From JAGOCV01 sp049445855 (GTDB lineage: Bacteria; Pseudomonadota; Gammaproteobacteria; Burkholderiales; Burkholderiaceae_C): 64,000 nt of DNA. The notes under the pieces are model-generated. The model worked only from the letters and a program-made list of their open reading frames with translations. It ran no database searches and was not told where the DNA came from. Each line of letters begins with the position of its first letter. The stretch's first letter is position 1. Below are positions 41,677 to 50,789 of this stretch, one piece after another. The position numbers and the translations under genes were made by a program. The stretch covers positions 558,001 through 622,000 of the forward strand of contig NZ_JBMSDV010000001.1 of NCBI RefSeq assembly GCF_049445855.1, given 5' to 3'.

Positions 41677-42917
41677 TGGCTTGGCGCGACGAACTTCACC
41701 AGACATCGTTCACCCGGAACGGGCAGAGCGTCCAGGCTCCTGGGGCCAGCTTCAGGGGTGTGCCATTCCACACGGTCGATGCTGAACTCGGCGTCGGCCG
41801 GCGCACTGTGGCGCACGAGTACCCGCAACGGGATGATCCATTTCCCGAAGATCTTGGCCGACGTGCACGCACCTGGAATGTCGAAGGCTACGTCATCGGT
41901 GACAACTTCCTGGCTGAACGCAACGCGCTCTGGGAAGCGCTGGAGACGGCCGGCCCCGGTGAGCTGATCCACCCGCTGTATGGCGTGCTGTGGGTGTCCG
42001 TTCAGGACGTGGCGCGAATCCGCACCACGGCGCGCGAAGGGGGCATCGCTCGCTTCACCATCACTTTCATCGAAGCTGGTGGGAATGAGCTGCCGAACGC
42101 TCTGCCCGATACGACGCAGCAGGTCGACACCGCCAGCCAGGCGGTGGACGATGCGGCTGGCGAGGCTTATTGCAGCGCGGCCGACGTGTCGGGCCCGCAG
42201 GTGCTGGCCGACACGCAAGCATCGAGCTTTGGGCAGGATCTTCAAGGCCTCTTGAAGACGGTGCGCCAGGTCACCAGCACAGAAGGTCTCGCAAATCTCG
42301 TGCGCAACGTCTCGCTGGTCAGTGGCGACCTCACCGCCTTGATTCGCACGCCGGTCAACTTGGTGCAGAACCTGCAGTCCCTGCAGCAGCAGTTGGTCGC
42401 GGCCGTGTCTCGGCCCCTTTCGGCCTTCGCTGAGTTCCGTGCCGTGTTCGGTGGCAACTCCCGGTCCAGCTCGTCTGCCTATGCGGGTGGCACTCGCTCG
42501 CGACTGTCGATGAACGAAAACGCCCGCGCAGATCTGCAGCGTCGCACTGCAATTTCGCAGCAAGCGCGCATGCTCACCATCGCCATCAGCGACGGTGCGG
42601 TGGAGACGGCCGACCAGGCGCTTGCGCTGCGCGATGCGCTGCTAGCCCAGATCGATTCGGAGCTGGAGACGACCGACCCCGATGTAGCCACGGCGCAGGC
42701 ACTGAGCGCGCTGCGCACGGCCGTGACGCGTGATGTGTCGGTGCGCGCGGAACTGCTGCAGCAGCGGTCCACCTTCACCAGCCATGCGGTGCTGCCTGCC
42801 CTGGTGCTGGCGCATCGCGTCTACCAGGACGCCACCCGCGCCGACGAGCTCGTGACGCGCAATGCAGTCGCCAACCCCGCCTTCGTGCCGGCCGGCGAAG
42901 TGGAGATCCTGCTGTGA
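41676..42917 (+). CDS. DNA circulation/tail protein (Mu N-like)
   Basis: 413 aa. The N-terminal DNA circularisation family domain: RDELHQTSFTRNGQSVQAPG, FRGVPFHTVDAELGVGRRTV and YPQRDDPFPEDLGRRARTWN, YVIGDNF. The C-terminal half is helical (LALRDALLAQIDSELETTD). In Mu this is N, a tail/baseplate protein. Starts as TGATG. Confidence 0.87.
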   Translation: MAWRDELHQTSFTRNGQSVQAPGASFRGVPFHTVDAELGVGRRTVAHEYPQRDDPFPEDLGRRARTWNVEGYVIGDNFLAERNALWEALETAGPGELIHPLYGVLWVSVQDVARIRTTAREGGIARFTITFIEAGGNELPNALPDTTQQVDTASQAVDDAAGEAYCSAADVSGPQVLADTQASSFGQDLQGLLKTVRQVTSTEGLANLVRNVSLVSGDLTALIRTPVNLVQNLQSLQQQLVAAVSRPLSAFAEFRAVFGGNSRSSSSAYAGGTRSRLSMNENARADLQRRTAISQQARMLTIAISDGAVETADQALALRDALLAQIDSELETTDPDVATAQALSALRTAVTRDVSVRAELLQQRSTFTSHAVLPALVLAHRVYQDATRADELVTRNAVANPAFVPAGEVEILL

Positions 42918-44062
42918 CCGAAAACAATCGAGTCGAGCTGCTGGTGGACGGCCTGGCGTACGGCGGCTGGGAGCGTGTGGAGATCCAGCGCGGCATCGAG
43001 CAGATCGCGGGCGGCTTCATCCTGCAGCTCACGCAGCGCTGGCCTGGCGCCACCTTTCCTGCGCGCCTGCGCGAAGGACTGGCTTGCCAGGTGCGAATCG
43101 GCTCGGATGTGGTGATTACCGGCTACATCGACCAGTACGAGCCTGAGCTGACCGACACGAGCAGCTCGATCCGCGTGGAAGGCCGGGACAAGACCGGTGA
43201 CCTGGTCGATTGCTCCGCCATCTACAAGGGGGGCCAGTGGCACGGCGTCAAGCTTGAACGAATCGTGCGCGACATCGTTGCACCGTTCGGCCTCAAGGTC
43301 GTGCTGCAGGACGGGCTCGATCAGGGCGAAGTCTTCAAGTCGTTCGCCCTGGAAGATGGTGAGAAGGCATTCGATGCCATTGACCGTGCCTGCCGCCTGC
43401 GCGCCGTGCTCTGCACCAGCACGCCGGCGGGCGAAGTGTTCCTCTGCAAGTCCGGTGACACGCATACCGGCGTAACGCTGGAGGAAGGCGTCAACGTCAA
43501 GCGCATCAGCGCCACCCACACCTGGAAGGACCGTTTTAGCCAGATCATCGTCAAGGGCCAGACAGCGGGTGACGATGAATCGTGGGGCGCGTCCACCGCG
43601 CACCTCAAGTCAGAGGCCAAGGATGCGGAGATCGATCGGTATCGACCGCTGGTAGTCATGGCCGAGCAAGGCGTGAGCAACTCGGCGCTGAAGGAGCGCG
43701 CGGAGTGGGAAGTGAATGTCCGCATGGGTCGAGGCAAGCGCGGCAAGGCGGTCGTCGTCGGCTGGCGCACTGGCAAGGACGGCATTCAGGGCTCACTGTG
43801 GTTGCCGAACACGCTGGTCAACGTGATCAGCCCACGGATGAACATGGACGCCGAAGTTCTCATCGTGGGCTGCGCTTACACGATCACCGAGCAAGGCACG
43901 TTCACCGAATTGACCTTCGCGCTGCCGGAAGCCTTCGAGCAGGTTGAAGGAGTTGGCCGCAGCAAGCTGGCCGGACGACTCAAGAACAAGGCGCATCGCA
44001 AGAAGAAGGATGAGGGCTTCACGGCCAGCTGGGAACGTGATCCCCCGAAGGGCAAGAAATGA
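42914..44062 (+). CDS. Baseplate hub protein (Mu P, gp44-like)
   Basis: 382 aa from GTG 42914. LLVDGLAYGGWERVEIQRGI then AGGFILQLTQRWP; middle YIDQYEPELTDTSSSIRVEG and RDKTGDLVDCSAI are the gp44/late-control D landmarks. Forms the baseplate hub holding the spike. Ends in a lysine-rich tail. Confidence 0.87.
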   Translation: MTENNRVELLVDGLAYGGWERVEIQRGIEQIAGGFILQLTQRWPGATFPARLREGLACQVRIGSDVVITGYIDQYEPELTDTSSSIRVEGRDKTGDLVDCSAIYKGGQWHGVKLERIVRDIVAPFGLKVVLQDGLDQGEVFKSFALEDGEKAFDAIDRACRLRAVLCTSTPAGEVFLCKSGDTHTGVTLEEGVNVKRISATHTWKDRFSQIIVKGQTAGDDESWGASTAHLKSEAKDAEIDRYRPLVVMAEQGVSNSALKERAEWEVNVRMGRGKRGKAVVVGWRTGKDGIQGSLWLPNTLVNVISPRMNMDAEVLIVGCAYTITEQGTFTELTFALPEAFEQVEGVGRSKLAGRLKNKAHRKKKDEGFTASWERDPPKGKK

Positions 44063-44607
44063 GCGAAGAAACCAAAGCACTTCGCAGCCTCGGCAATCGC
44101 ATGCGCCTATCCGTCGCGCGCGCTGTGCTCGATTTCGTGAACGACACGCTCAAGCTCCAGGCGGTGCAGATCCAGCTGCAGGAGGGCGTGGTACGTGACA
44201 AGGTCGAGCGCTTCCAGAACTACGGACTCACGTCTGTGCCGCTACCAGGCGCTGAAGCCGTCGCGGTCGCCGTCGGCGGAAGCACAGATCACTACCTGGT
44301 CATCGCCGTGGATGACCGCAACTATCGGCTCCAGGGACTGGAAGGCGGAGAGGTGGCGCTCTATGACGATCTTGGCCACAAGGTCCACCTCACGCGCAAC
44401 GGCATCGTGATCGACGGGGCTGGGCATGCCGTGCTGATGCAGAACCTCACGAAGCTGCGCGTGGAGGCCAACATTGAAGCCACCGGCCAGATCAAGGATC
44501 TCTGCGACACCACGGGGAAGACGATGGCGTCGATGCGCACCGCCTACAACGGACACACGCACAACGAAACCGGCGGGGTGACCAACGGCCCCAACACGGC
44601 GATGTGA
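44059..44607 (+). CDS. Baseplate assembly V/spike protein (Mu gp45-like)
   Basis: 182 aa: LGNRMRLSVARAVLDFVNDT, then the OB-like start VERFQNYGLTSVPLPGAEAV, and a C-terminal beta-helix with HTHNETGG, a metal-binding HxH near the spike tip as in P2 V and Mu gp45. It is the membrane-piercing needle. Confidence 0.87.
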   Translation: MSEETKALRSLGNRMRLSVARAVLDFVNDTLKLQAVQIQLQEGVVRDKVERFQNYGLTSVPLPGAEAVAVAVGGSTDHYLVIAVDDRNYRLQGLEGGEVALYDDLGHKVHLTRNGIVIDGAGHAVLMQNLTKLRVEANIEATGQIKDLCDTTGKTMASMRTAYNGHTHNETGGVTNGPNTAM

Positions 44608-44608
44608 A

Positions 44609-44620
44609 TAAAGCGCTTTA
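44609..44620 (+). promoter_or_regulatory. Late regulatory palindrome, baseplate block
   Basis: TAAAGCGCTTTA, two bases after the spike gene and 38 before gp46. Same TAAAG-N2-CTTTA form as the sites at 24876 and 32781. Confidence 0.45.
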
Positions 44621-44657
44621 GATGACCCTTTGACGCCCACCCAACAGACTGCATCCA

Positions 44658-45137
44658 ATGGACCTCGCCCTGACTTTCAACCCCGAGATCGGCATGCTGG
44701 ACATCAGCCTGGCTGGTGCCGACCTGCTGGTGGAAGACACGCTTGCCACGGCCGTGATGCTGTCGCTCATGTGTGACCGCACTGCGCAGGCACACGAAGT
44801 GGAGCTGGGCGCAGATCGACGCGGCTGGTGGGCTGACGCCTACGCTGACAACGCGAGCGATATGTTCGGGTCGCGGCTCTGGTTGCTTGGCCGTTCGAAG
44901 CAACTGCCGGCAACCGTTCAGCGCGCACGCGCGTACATCGCCGAGGCACTGCAGTGGATGGTGGGTGACGGCCTGGTGCAATCGATGGATGTGACGGCCT
45001 TCATTCCCCGCTCAGGCTGGCTGTACGTGGACGCGATCCTCACGCTGCCCGCTGGCAGCCGTCGCTTTCGCTTCGAGTGGAACGACGAGTCACAGGCCTG
45101 GCGTCTTGCCGGTGAACGGTTCATCGAGGTGCAGTGA
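44658..45137 (+). CDS. Phage gp46-family baseplate protein
   Basis: 159 aa. MDLALTFNPEIGMLDISLAG, then ATAVMLSLMCDRTAQAHEVE and RRGWWADAYADNASDMFGSR are Mu gp46 landmarks (comparable to P2 W/T4 gp25 in role). It links sheath to wedge. Overlaps gp47 by one base. Confidence 0.85.
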   Translation: MDLALTFNPEIGMLDISLAGADLLVEDTLATAVMLSLMCDRTAQAHEVELGADRRGWWADAYADNASDMFGSRLWLLGRSKQLPATVQRARAYIAEALQWMVGDGLVQSMDVTAFIPRSGWLYVDAILTLPAGSRRFRFEWNDESQAWRLAGERFIEVQ

Positions 45138-46183
45138 TGCCGCTTGACCGCCCGACGCTTCCCCAGCTGATCGACCAAGGCGCTGCGGAGTTCGAATCAC
45201 GCCTGCCTGGCGTGCTTGTGCGTGTGCGCAGGAGCCTGGTCGGCGTTCTCAATCGTGTGATCGCTGGTGGCCTCTCGGCCCTTTATCAGTTTGCTGAGCA
45301 CCTGAACCGCCAAGTGTGGCCCGATCTCGCGGACGAGGAACATCTGGTCGATCACGGGGCGCGCTGGGGCAAGTATCGCAATCCAGCTGTTGCGGCAACA
45401 GGCACGGCACAGTTTGCTGGCTCCAACGCCGTTCTTATTCCGGCTGGCACCGTGCTGCTACGCGCCGATGGTGTCCGCTATCTGACGGACGCCGATGCAA
45501 CCATTGCAGCCGGCACCGCGTCTGCGCCCATCACGGCGGAAACGGCAGGTCAGGCGGGAAGCGCCGGGCTGGGCACCGCGCTCCAGCTGGGCACGCCCAT
45601 TCCTGGTGTGAACAGCGCGGCCGTGGCTTTGACTGCGATCTCTGGCGGAGCCGACATCGAAGACATAGAGGATTGGCGCGCCCGCATCCTCGCTCGCATT
45701 CGCAGCGCACCCCACGGCGGCAAAGCCGCAGACTATGAAGAGTGGGCGCTCGAAGTCCCTGGTGTGACCCGTGTATGGGTGAGCACGGGCCCCGCTGCTG
45801 GTACGGTGACGATCCGCTTCGCGCGCGACGACGACGCGAGCCCCATCCCTGACGCAGGCGAGGTCGCGGCGGTTCAAGCAGCCATTGATGCCGAGCGGCC
45901 GGTGACTGCTACTGCGAACGTCGTCGCACCCATTGCATCGCCTCTCAATTTCACCATCACGTTGACGCCGAACTCGCCTGCAGTTCAAGCCGCAGTCCGG
46001 GCCGAGCTGGAAGAGGTGATCCGACGTGAGGGTGAGCCAGGTGGCACCCTGTTGCTCAGTCACCTGCGCGAAGCCATCAGCATCGCTGCGGGTGAGACTG
46101 ATCATGTTCTAACCTCGCCGTCGGCTAACGTCGTACACGGCACCGGACAACTGCCTGTCATGGGAGTGATCACATGGGTGTGA
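45137..46183 (+). CDS. Baseplate J protein (Mu gp47-like)
   Basis: 348 aa. PTLPQLIDQGAAEFESRLPG, DEEHLVDHGARWGKYRNPAV, then IEDIEDWRARILARIRSAPH and GGKAADYEEWALEVPGVTRV are gpJ signatures. It forms the baseplate wedge. ATG 45137 chosen over GTG 45134. Confidence 0.9.
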   Translation: MPLDRPTLPQLIDQGAAEFESRLPGVLVRVRRSLVGVLNRVIAGGLSALYQFAEHLNRQVWPDLADEEHLVDHGARWGKYRNPAVAATGTAQFAGSNAVLIPAGTVLLRADGVRYLTDADATIAAGTASAPITAETAGQAGSAGLGTALQLGTPIPGVNSAAVALTAISGGADIEDIEDWRARILARIRSAPHGGKAADYEEWALEVPGVTRVWVSTGPAAGTVTIRFARDDDASPIPDAGEVAAVQAAIDAERPVTATANVVAPIASPLNFTITLTPNSPAVQAAVRAELEEVIRREGEPGGTLLLSHLREAISIAAGETDHVLTSPSANVVHGTGQLPVMGVITWV

Positions 46184-46773
46184 TGTCCGAGCGCTGGCTG
46201 GCCGCACTACAGGCCCTTCTGCCGCCTGGCGATGCGCTTACTCGCGAGCCTGGCGCGAATCTCACGCGGCTGCTTGGGGCTGTGGCTGAACTGTTCGGGT
46301 TGACACACGAACAGCTCGAAGATCTGCGCGCCCAGTCATCAGACCCGCTGCAGGCCTCCGAGATGCTGGAGGACTGGGAGCGCCTGCTTGGCCTGCCCGA
46401 CGACTGCATGGTGGGCGTGCCGCTCTCGCTGCTTGAGCGTCGCTCCATCGCTCTTCAACGGCTGACCGAGGTCGGCGGCCAGTCGCGCGCGTACTTCATT
46501 GACCTGGCTGCGCGCTTCGGCGAACCGGGCTGCACGATCACCGAGTTCCGGCCCATGAACTGCAACGACGACTGCAACGACGCGTTGTACAGCGAGGCCG
46601 ACCGGTTCTTCTGGCGTGTCAACGTTCCTCACCCTGCGGCCAACGCGCGGCCCATGAACTGCAACGACGACTGCAACGATGCGCTGCAGTACTACACGCC
46701 CTCGCTGATCGAGTGCCCCATCACAGAGCGCAAGCCCGCGCACACCAACGTTCTTTTCGCTTACGCGCCCTAG
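46174..46773 (+). CDS. DUF2313 tail protein (Mu gp48-like)
   Basis: 199 aa of the YmfQ/gp48 family (LPPGDALTREPGANLTRLLG, then EDWERLLGLPDD). The C-terminal third contains two copies of RPMNCNDDCNDAL, 33 residues apart and encoded by an identical 32-base repeat. It is a baseplate-fibre connector equivalent to P2 I. ATG 46174 follows GGGAG; ATG 46183 is the alternative. Confidence 0.83.
   Translation: MGVMSERWLAALQALLPPGDALTREPGANLTRLLGAVAELFGLTHEQLEDLRAQSSDPLQASEMLEDWERLLGLPDDCMVGVPLSLLERRSIALQRLTEVGGQSRAYFIDLAARFGEPGCTITEFRPMNCNDDCNDALYSEADRFFWRVNVPHPAANARPMNCNDDCNDALQYYTPSLIECPITERKPAHTNVLFAYAP
46549..46580 (+). repeat. 32-base direct repeat, copy 1
   Basis: Identical to 46648-46679, offset 99 bases, inside the gp48-like gene. 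It encodes RPMNCNDDCND in frame. Confidence 0.8.
46648..46679 (+). repeat. 32-base direct repeat, copy 2
   Basis: Second copy; the next base differs (T instead of C), keeping the codon for aspartate. Confidence 0.8.
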
Positions 46774-46783
46774 GAGCTATCAA

Positions 46784-48055
46784 ATGGATCGCATCTCAAC
46801 TGCAACACGCGCAACCGATCTGTTCGGCGCAGGAAAACACGGCTTCAAGAACGGTGATCTCGGACTTGCCATCGCGCCGACAGACCTGAATGCCGCCTGG
46901 TTCAACGGCGCGCAGGAGGAACTGGTTCGGATCATTGAGGCTGGCGGCGTCGTACCGGACGCCGTCACTCTTACCCAGGTGCAGCAGGCCCTCAAGCGGA
47001 TCTTCGCTGGCAACCTCACGCCCGTCGCCAATGGAACGACCAATCTCACGGCAGATAACGCTGGTCTCGTCCTGATCGATGCGGCCGCTGGCAACGTCAC
47101 TATCAACCTGCCGGCAGTCACCGCAGTGTCTGGCGTTGGCTTGCAGTACATGTTCTATCGCAAGGACTCGACCGGCAACATCGTCACCGTCAATCGTGCT
47201 GGCACGAACAGCATCGACGGTGCCACCTCGTTCACGATCACAGGCCAGTACTCCTCGCGCACCATTGAAGGTGACGCAAGCGGTGCCTGGTCCACCATCG
47301 CGCAGACGAACCCAGGTGCCACCGAAGTCAGTCGTCTGCAGGGCGGCTGTACCGCGACCGCTGCAGGCGGTGCGATCACCGTCACGCTTCAGCCTGGCAC
47401 CATCGACTTCCGCAGCACCACACTGAACAACGGCGCGACAGTTCGTGTCTCGAACGCTTCGGCGATCACGCTCGTGATCCCCAACACGGCGAACTTCGGC
47501 GCGGCCACAGCGGATGGCACTCAACGCCTGGCCGTGATGGGCATGAGCAGCGGCACCGCCATCGAGTTGGCGGTGGCCAATCTTCGAGGCGGTGTGAACC
47601 TCGATGAAACGGAGCTCATCACTACCGTAGCGATTGGCTCCGCGACGACGACTGCATCGTTGGGCTCTACTACCGCCCGCACGTCACTGGCGCAGCGTGT
47701 GCTGTGCTACATCGATGCACTGTTCACCACGGGCACCGGCTGGACGATCAGCAAGGTGCAGCCGGCCGGTGGAAACGCGGCTTCTTCGCTCGGCTCCATC
47801 GGCTATGGTCAGACGTGGCAGGTTTTGACGGGCAGTCGGGCAGGTAGCACGACCTACTACAACACGACCGGACGCCCGATCATGGTCGCAATTCAAATCG
47901 CCGCGAGTGCGGCTGGCACCGTAGTTGTCAACGGCACCACTGTCGCGGTTATGCCGACGAGTGCGAACAGCGGTGACTCTCTCACCTTCATCGTTCCCGT
48001 CGGCGCGTCCTACAGCCTGACGGGCACCTTCAACACATGGGCTGAACTTCGCTGA
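46784..48055 (+). CDS. Tail fibre protein
   Basis: 423 aa. The N-terminus TRATDLFGAGKHGFKNGDLG and AAWFNGAQEELVRIIEAGG is the fibre-attachment segment common in BcepMu/P2-type fibres. The rest is beta-rich, threonine/glycine-rich (LTADNAGLVLIDAAAGNVTI) and likely a trimeric receptor-binding shaft and tip. No DNA invertase or alternative fibre end is near. Confidence 0.82.
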   Translation: MDRISTATRATDLFGAGKHGFKNGDLGLAIAPTDLNAAWFNGAQEELVRIIEAGGVVPDAVTLTQVQQALKRIFAGNLTPVANGTTNLTADNAGLVLIDAAAGNVTINLPAVTAVSGVGLQYMFYRKDSTGNIVTVNRAGTNSIDGATSFTITGQYSSRTIEGDASGAWSTIAQTNPGATEVSRLQGGCTATAAGGAITVTLQPGTIDFRSTTLNNGATVRVSNASAITLVIPNTANFGAATADGTQRLAVMGMSSGTAIELAVANLRGGVNLDETELITTVAIGSATTTASLGSTTARTSLAQRVLCYIDALFTTGTGWTISKVQPAGGNAASSLGSIGYGQTWQVLTGSRAGSTTYYNTTGRPIMVAIQIAASAAGTVVVNGTTVAVMPTSANSGDSLTFIVPVGASYSLTGTFNTWAELR

Positions 48056-48068
48056 GCCAGGAGCATCT

Positions 48069-48629
48069 ATGCACAAGTACCTCAAAGACCCGAGCGGTCG
48101 CTTGCACTTCTTCTCGGCAGAGGATGTAGAGCGCGGTCGCGTCTGGGTGCCGAACCCGATCATCGATCCCCCGATTCCGCTGCGCGACGAAGCGGGCGAG
48201 CAGCGCCGAGACGAGGTCGGGGAGCCGCTCACCGAGGCAGCGCCACTGCGCGAGCCTGTCGAAGGGCCGAACCGCATCTGGAGCCTCGTTCCCGATGGCA
48301 GCGTGGAGATCACCGATGAAGAGGCCTATGCCATCGAGCACCCGCCCGAGACGATGCAGCAGGCCGCAGTGCGGCTGCAAAGCATGGTTCAAGGGCACAT
48401 GGATGCGGCCGCACGCGAGCTGGGCTATGACGACATCAAGACCGCCGTGACGTACGCGGACGAGCCTGCTGTGGCGACGTTCCAGGCCCAGGGCCAAGCA
48501 TTCCGTTCGTGGCGCTCACGCGTCTGGGCGGCCTGCTACTCGATGCTGGCCGACGCCGAAGCTGCCGGAGAAATCCCGAGCGATGCCGACGTGCTGGCCG
48601 CGTTGCCTTCGCTGGAGATGCCCGCATGA
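48069..48629 (+). CDS. Tail fibre-associated protein, 186 aa
   Basis: It begins MHKYLKDPSGRLHFFSAED. A charged, proline-rich middle precedes ETMQQAAVRLQSMVQGHMDA and YADEPAVATFQAQGQAFRSW, WRSRVWAACYSML, which resembles fibre-assembly (tfa-like) proteins of other phages. Likely chaperone or cap of the fibre; inferred from position and C-terminal pattern. Confidence 0.7.
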   Translation: MHKYLKDPSGRLHFFSAEDVERGRVWVPNPIIDPPIPLRDEAGEQRRDEVGEPLTEAAPLREPVEGPNRIWSLVPDGSVEITDEEAYAIEHPPETMQQAAVRLQSMVQGHMDAAARELGYDDIKTAVTYADEPAVATFQAQGQAFRSWRSRVWAACYSMLADAEAAGEIPSDADVLAALPSLEMPA

Positions 48630-48970
48630 GCCTGCTCGATCTCCTCCTTTGGCAGTTCGTCTATCTGCCGCTTGCGCTGCTGCTGGCCTATCCGGGTGTC
48701 ATTCAGTTCGAGCGCGGCGGTTGGTGGCGGCTGCTGCTGCCGTTCTATCTCGCTGCTCTGCTGGTGGACGTCTGGCTCAATTTCACGACGCTCGCCCTAT
48801 ACACGCGTGATGTGCCGCAACGCCGCGAATACACATTCAGTCAGCGTCTGCAGCGCCTGGTGTTGCTGACGAACTGGCTGGGAATGCTTGCACGCGTGCT
48901 GGCTCGCTACCTGAATCGCTGGGACCCGACGCCGCCGCATGTGCGGTTGCCGGAGGAAGTTCCGACGTAA
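48626..48970 (+). CDS. Phage membrane protein, 114 aa
   Basis: Two to three membrane helices (about 5-22, 32-52 and 72-90) with a cytosolic end DPTPPHVRLPEEVPT. ATG 48626 overlaps the previous stop (ATGA). A protein of this form stands after the fibre genes in several Mu-like prophages of Burkholderiales. Role unknown; exclusion is possible. Confidence 0.65.
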   Translation: MSLLDLLLWQFVYLPLALLLAYPGVIQFERGGWWRLLLPFYLAALLVDVWLNFTTLALYTRDVPQRREYTFSQRLQRLVLLTNWLGMLARVLARYLNRWDPTPPHVRLPEEVPT

Positions 48971-49060
48971 AAAAAGACAGGGCGACTGCCTTCGGTGCGC
49001 GAACACCTTGGACAGCCCCTCCGCCGTGAAACTACCACGGCATCGACCAGGGCCCCGCCA

Positions 49061-49072
49061 CCTGTGCACAGG
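49061..49072. promoter_or_regulatory. Palindrome CCTGTGCACAGG upstream of methyltransferase
   Basis: A perfect 12-base palindrome 28 bases before the methyltransferase ATG in a 129-base gap. Possible operator. I see no GATC cluster as at Mu mom. Confidence 0.35.
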
Positions 49073-49099
49073 CGAGGGCATTATCGGAGATGCCGAGAG

Positions 49100-49891
49100 A
49101 TGAGTGAGAAGAAGAGCCCGTTGGCCTGGCTGGGCGGAAAAAGCAGGCTGGCAGATCAGATCATCGAACTGATGCCACCCCACACGACTTACTGCGAGGT
49201 GTTCGCAGGTGCCGCGTGGGTGTTCTTTAAAAAGCCGGAAAGCAAGGTTGAGATCATCAATGACATCAACCGCGAGCTGGTGACCTTGTATCGCTGCGTG
49301 CAGCACCATCTGCCCGAGCTGGTGCTGCAGTTCCGCTGGATGCTGGTGGCGCGCGACGAGTTCGACCGCTTCATGCGGACGCCGGCGGACACGCTGACCG
49401 ACATCCAGCGCTCGGCCAGGTTCTTCTACCTGAGCAAAACGGCGTTCGGTGCCAAGGTGTCCAAGCCGACCTTCGGCGCGGCTGCAACCGCGCCGCCGCG
49501 CCTGAACCTGACGCGGATCGAGGAGGACCTGAGCGAAGCGCATCTGCGCCTGGCTCGCGTGTTCGTTGAGTGCCGGCCATTCCTAGACGTGATCAAGAAG
49601 TACGACCGCGCTGGCACGCTGTTCTACATCGACCCACCTTATTGGGGCGGCGAGAAAGACTACGGCGAGGGGATCTTCAGCCGTGACGACTTCGCCCGCC
49701 TGGCGGAACAACTGCGGGGCATCAAGGGCAAGTTCATCCTGAGCATCAACGACGTGCCGCAGATCCGCGAGACGTTCGCGGACTTCGAGATTCGGGAGGT
49801 GCGAACGCGCTACTCGGTGGCGGCCAAGGCCAACCAGGAGGTGGGCGAGCTGCTGATCACGAACTTTGGTCCGGGGCGTCGCCGCGCATAA
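49100..49891 (+). CDS. DNA adenine methyltransferase (Dam family)
   Basis: 263 aa. The SAM-binding motif is LAWLGGKSRLADQI (residues 7-20), CEVFAGAAWVFFKK follows, and the catalytic motif is IDPPYWGG near 177. This is the D12 class N6-adenine methyltransferase. It stands at the right end where Mu carries the mom modification gene, so it probably protects phage DNA from host restriction; the target sequence cannot be read from the gene. No partner nuclease is adjacent. Confidence 0.87.
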   Translation: MSEKKSPLAWLGGKSRLADQIIELMPPHTTYCEVFAGAAWVFFKKPESKVEIINDINRELVTLYRCVQHHLPELVLQFRWMLVARDEFDRFMRTPADTLTDIQRSARFFYLSKTAFGAKVSKPTFGAAATAPPRLNLTRIEEDLSEAHLRLARVFVECRPFLDVIKKYDRAGTLFYIDPPYWGGEKDYGEGIFSRDDFARLAEQLRGIKGKFILSINDVPQIRETFADFEIREVRTRYSVAAKANQEVGELLITNFGPGRRRA

Positions 49892-50492
49892 TCCCTCTGT
49901 GGACGCTTTCGGCGCGCTTCGGGCCGAGTGCCTCGTGCTCTTCGGCGCGCTTGATGCGCTCGGCGGGCCGGGTCTCCATCAGCAGCGAGGCGTTGCCGCC
50001 GTCATAGATGTCGATGGTGCGGCCTGAGAGCGTCGCTCTGCCGGCATCGTGCAGCCACGATACGAAGTCGAGGAACACATCTTCGGGCAGCTCCATCCGC
50101 TTTCGCAACTCATGGACGTCGTGATAGTGGGTGGGCCATTTCGCCAGGATCTCCAGCCACCAGCGACGGTACGTCGCCCACGGCTGCACGTTCGGAAGGT
50201 TGCCGAACTGAATCTGGCGCTCAAGCTGGGAGATCACCCTGATGCTCCACGCCTGTCGCACGTACTGTTTGAAGCTGACCTCCTGGACGCCGCGATAGAC
50301 CATCAAGTCTTCATGCATGTGCAGCAACTCCGCCTCCATCAGTGGCAGCAGCGCGGTATCGGGCGGAGTCGCTACACCCGAGAGCAGGAGGAATCCCTCG
50401 CTCCGGGTGTACGTCAGTTCCCCGAAGACCTCCCGGCGGACCTTCCGGATTGGTCTCTCGTCTTCCAACAGTTCGATAACGGCGACGTGCAT
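49857..50492 (-). CDS. Hypothetical protein at prophage right end, 211 aa
   Basis: It overlaps the end of the methyltransferase gene by 35 bases on the opposite strand, and is the only leftward gene right of the switch. Helical with tryptophans: YVRQAWSIRVISQLERQIQF, WATYRRWWLEILAKW, then ELRKRMELPEDVFLDFVSWL. It lacks cysteine clusters or membrane spans. No family recognised. Independent orientation suggests a moron expressed in the lysogen. Confidence 0.6.
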   Translation of the reverse strand: MHVAVIELLEDERPIRKVRREVFGELTYTRSEGFLLLSGVATPPDTALLPLMEAELLHMHEDLMVYRGVQEVSFKQYVRQAWSIRVISQLERQIQFGNLPNVQPWATYRRWWLEILAKWPTHYHDVHELRKRMELPEDVFLDFVSWLHDAGRATLSGRTIDIYDGGNASLLMETRPAERIKRAEEHEALGPKRAESVHRGIMRGDAPDQSS

Positions 50493-50753
50493 AGCGGAAG
50501 GTTACCCGGCCGGCAGGCGGCGACGAGGTCGGGGCGAATAGAGGCCCTACAAGCTGCGCGACGGCCCGCCGATGCCAAGGCCCCGGCCACCGGCCGTTCG
50601 TGGCTCCTGCGGCGATCTGGAGGGTCGTTTTTCCGGGTTTGAAGCGTCGTTCAAAGCGGCTTCACGCGCTATGTCGGCAAGACTGGAGGCGGGAGGGAGC
50701 CCGGGGAATGTGGGCTGGCTGTGGACAACCGGGGTGGGCTAGCGGGCTGGCGA

Positions 50754-50789
50754 TGCTCCAAGATCGCTGCCGCCGTGCTCCAAAAGCGC
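50754..50789. repeat. Right-end direct repeats, candidate transposase sites
   Basis: TGCTCCAAGATCGC and TGCTCCAAAAGCGC start 22 bases apart, ending 11 bases before the phage end. They share 12 of 14 bases. Confidence 0.4.
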
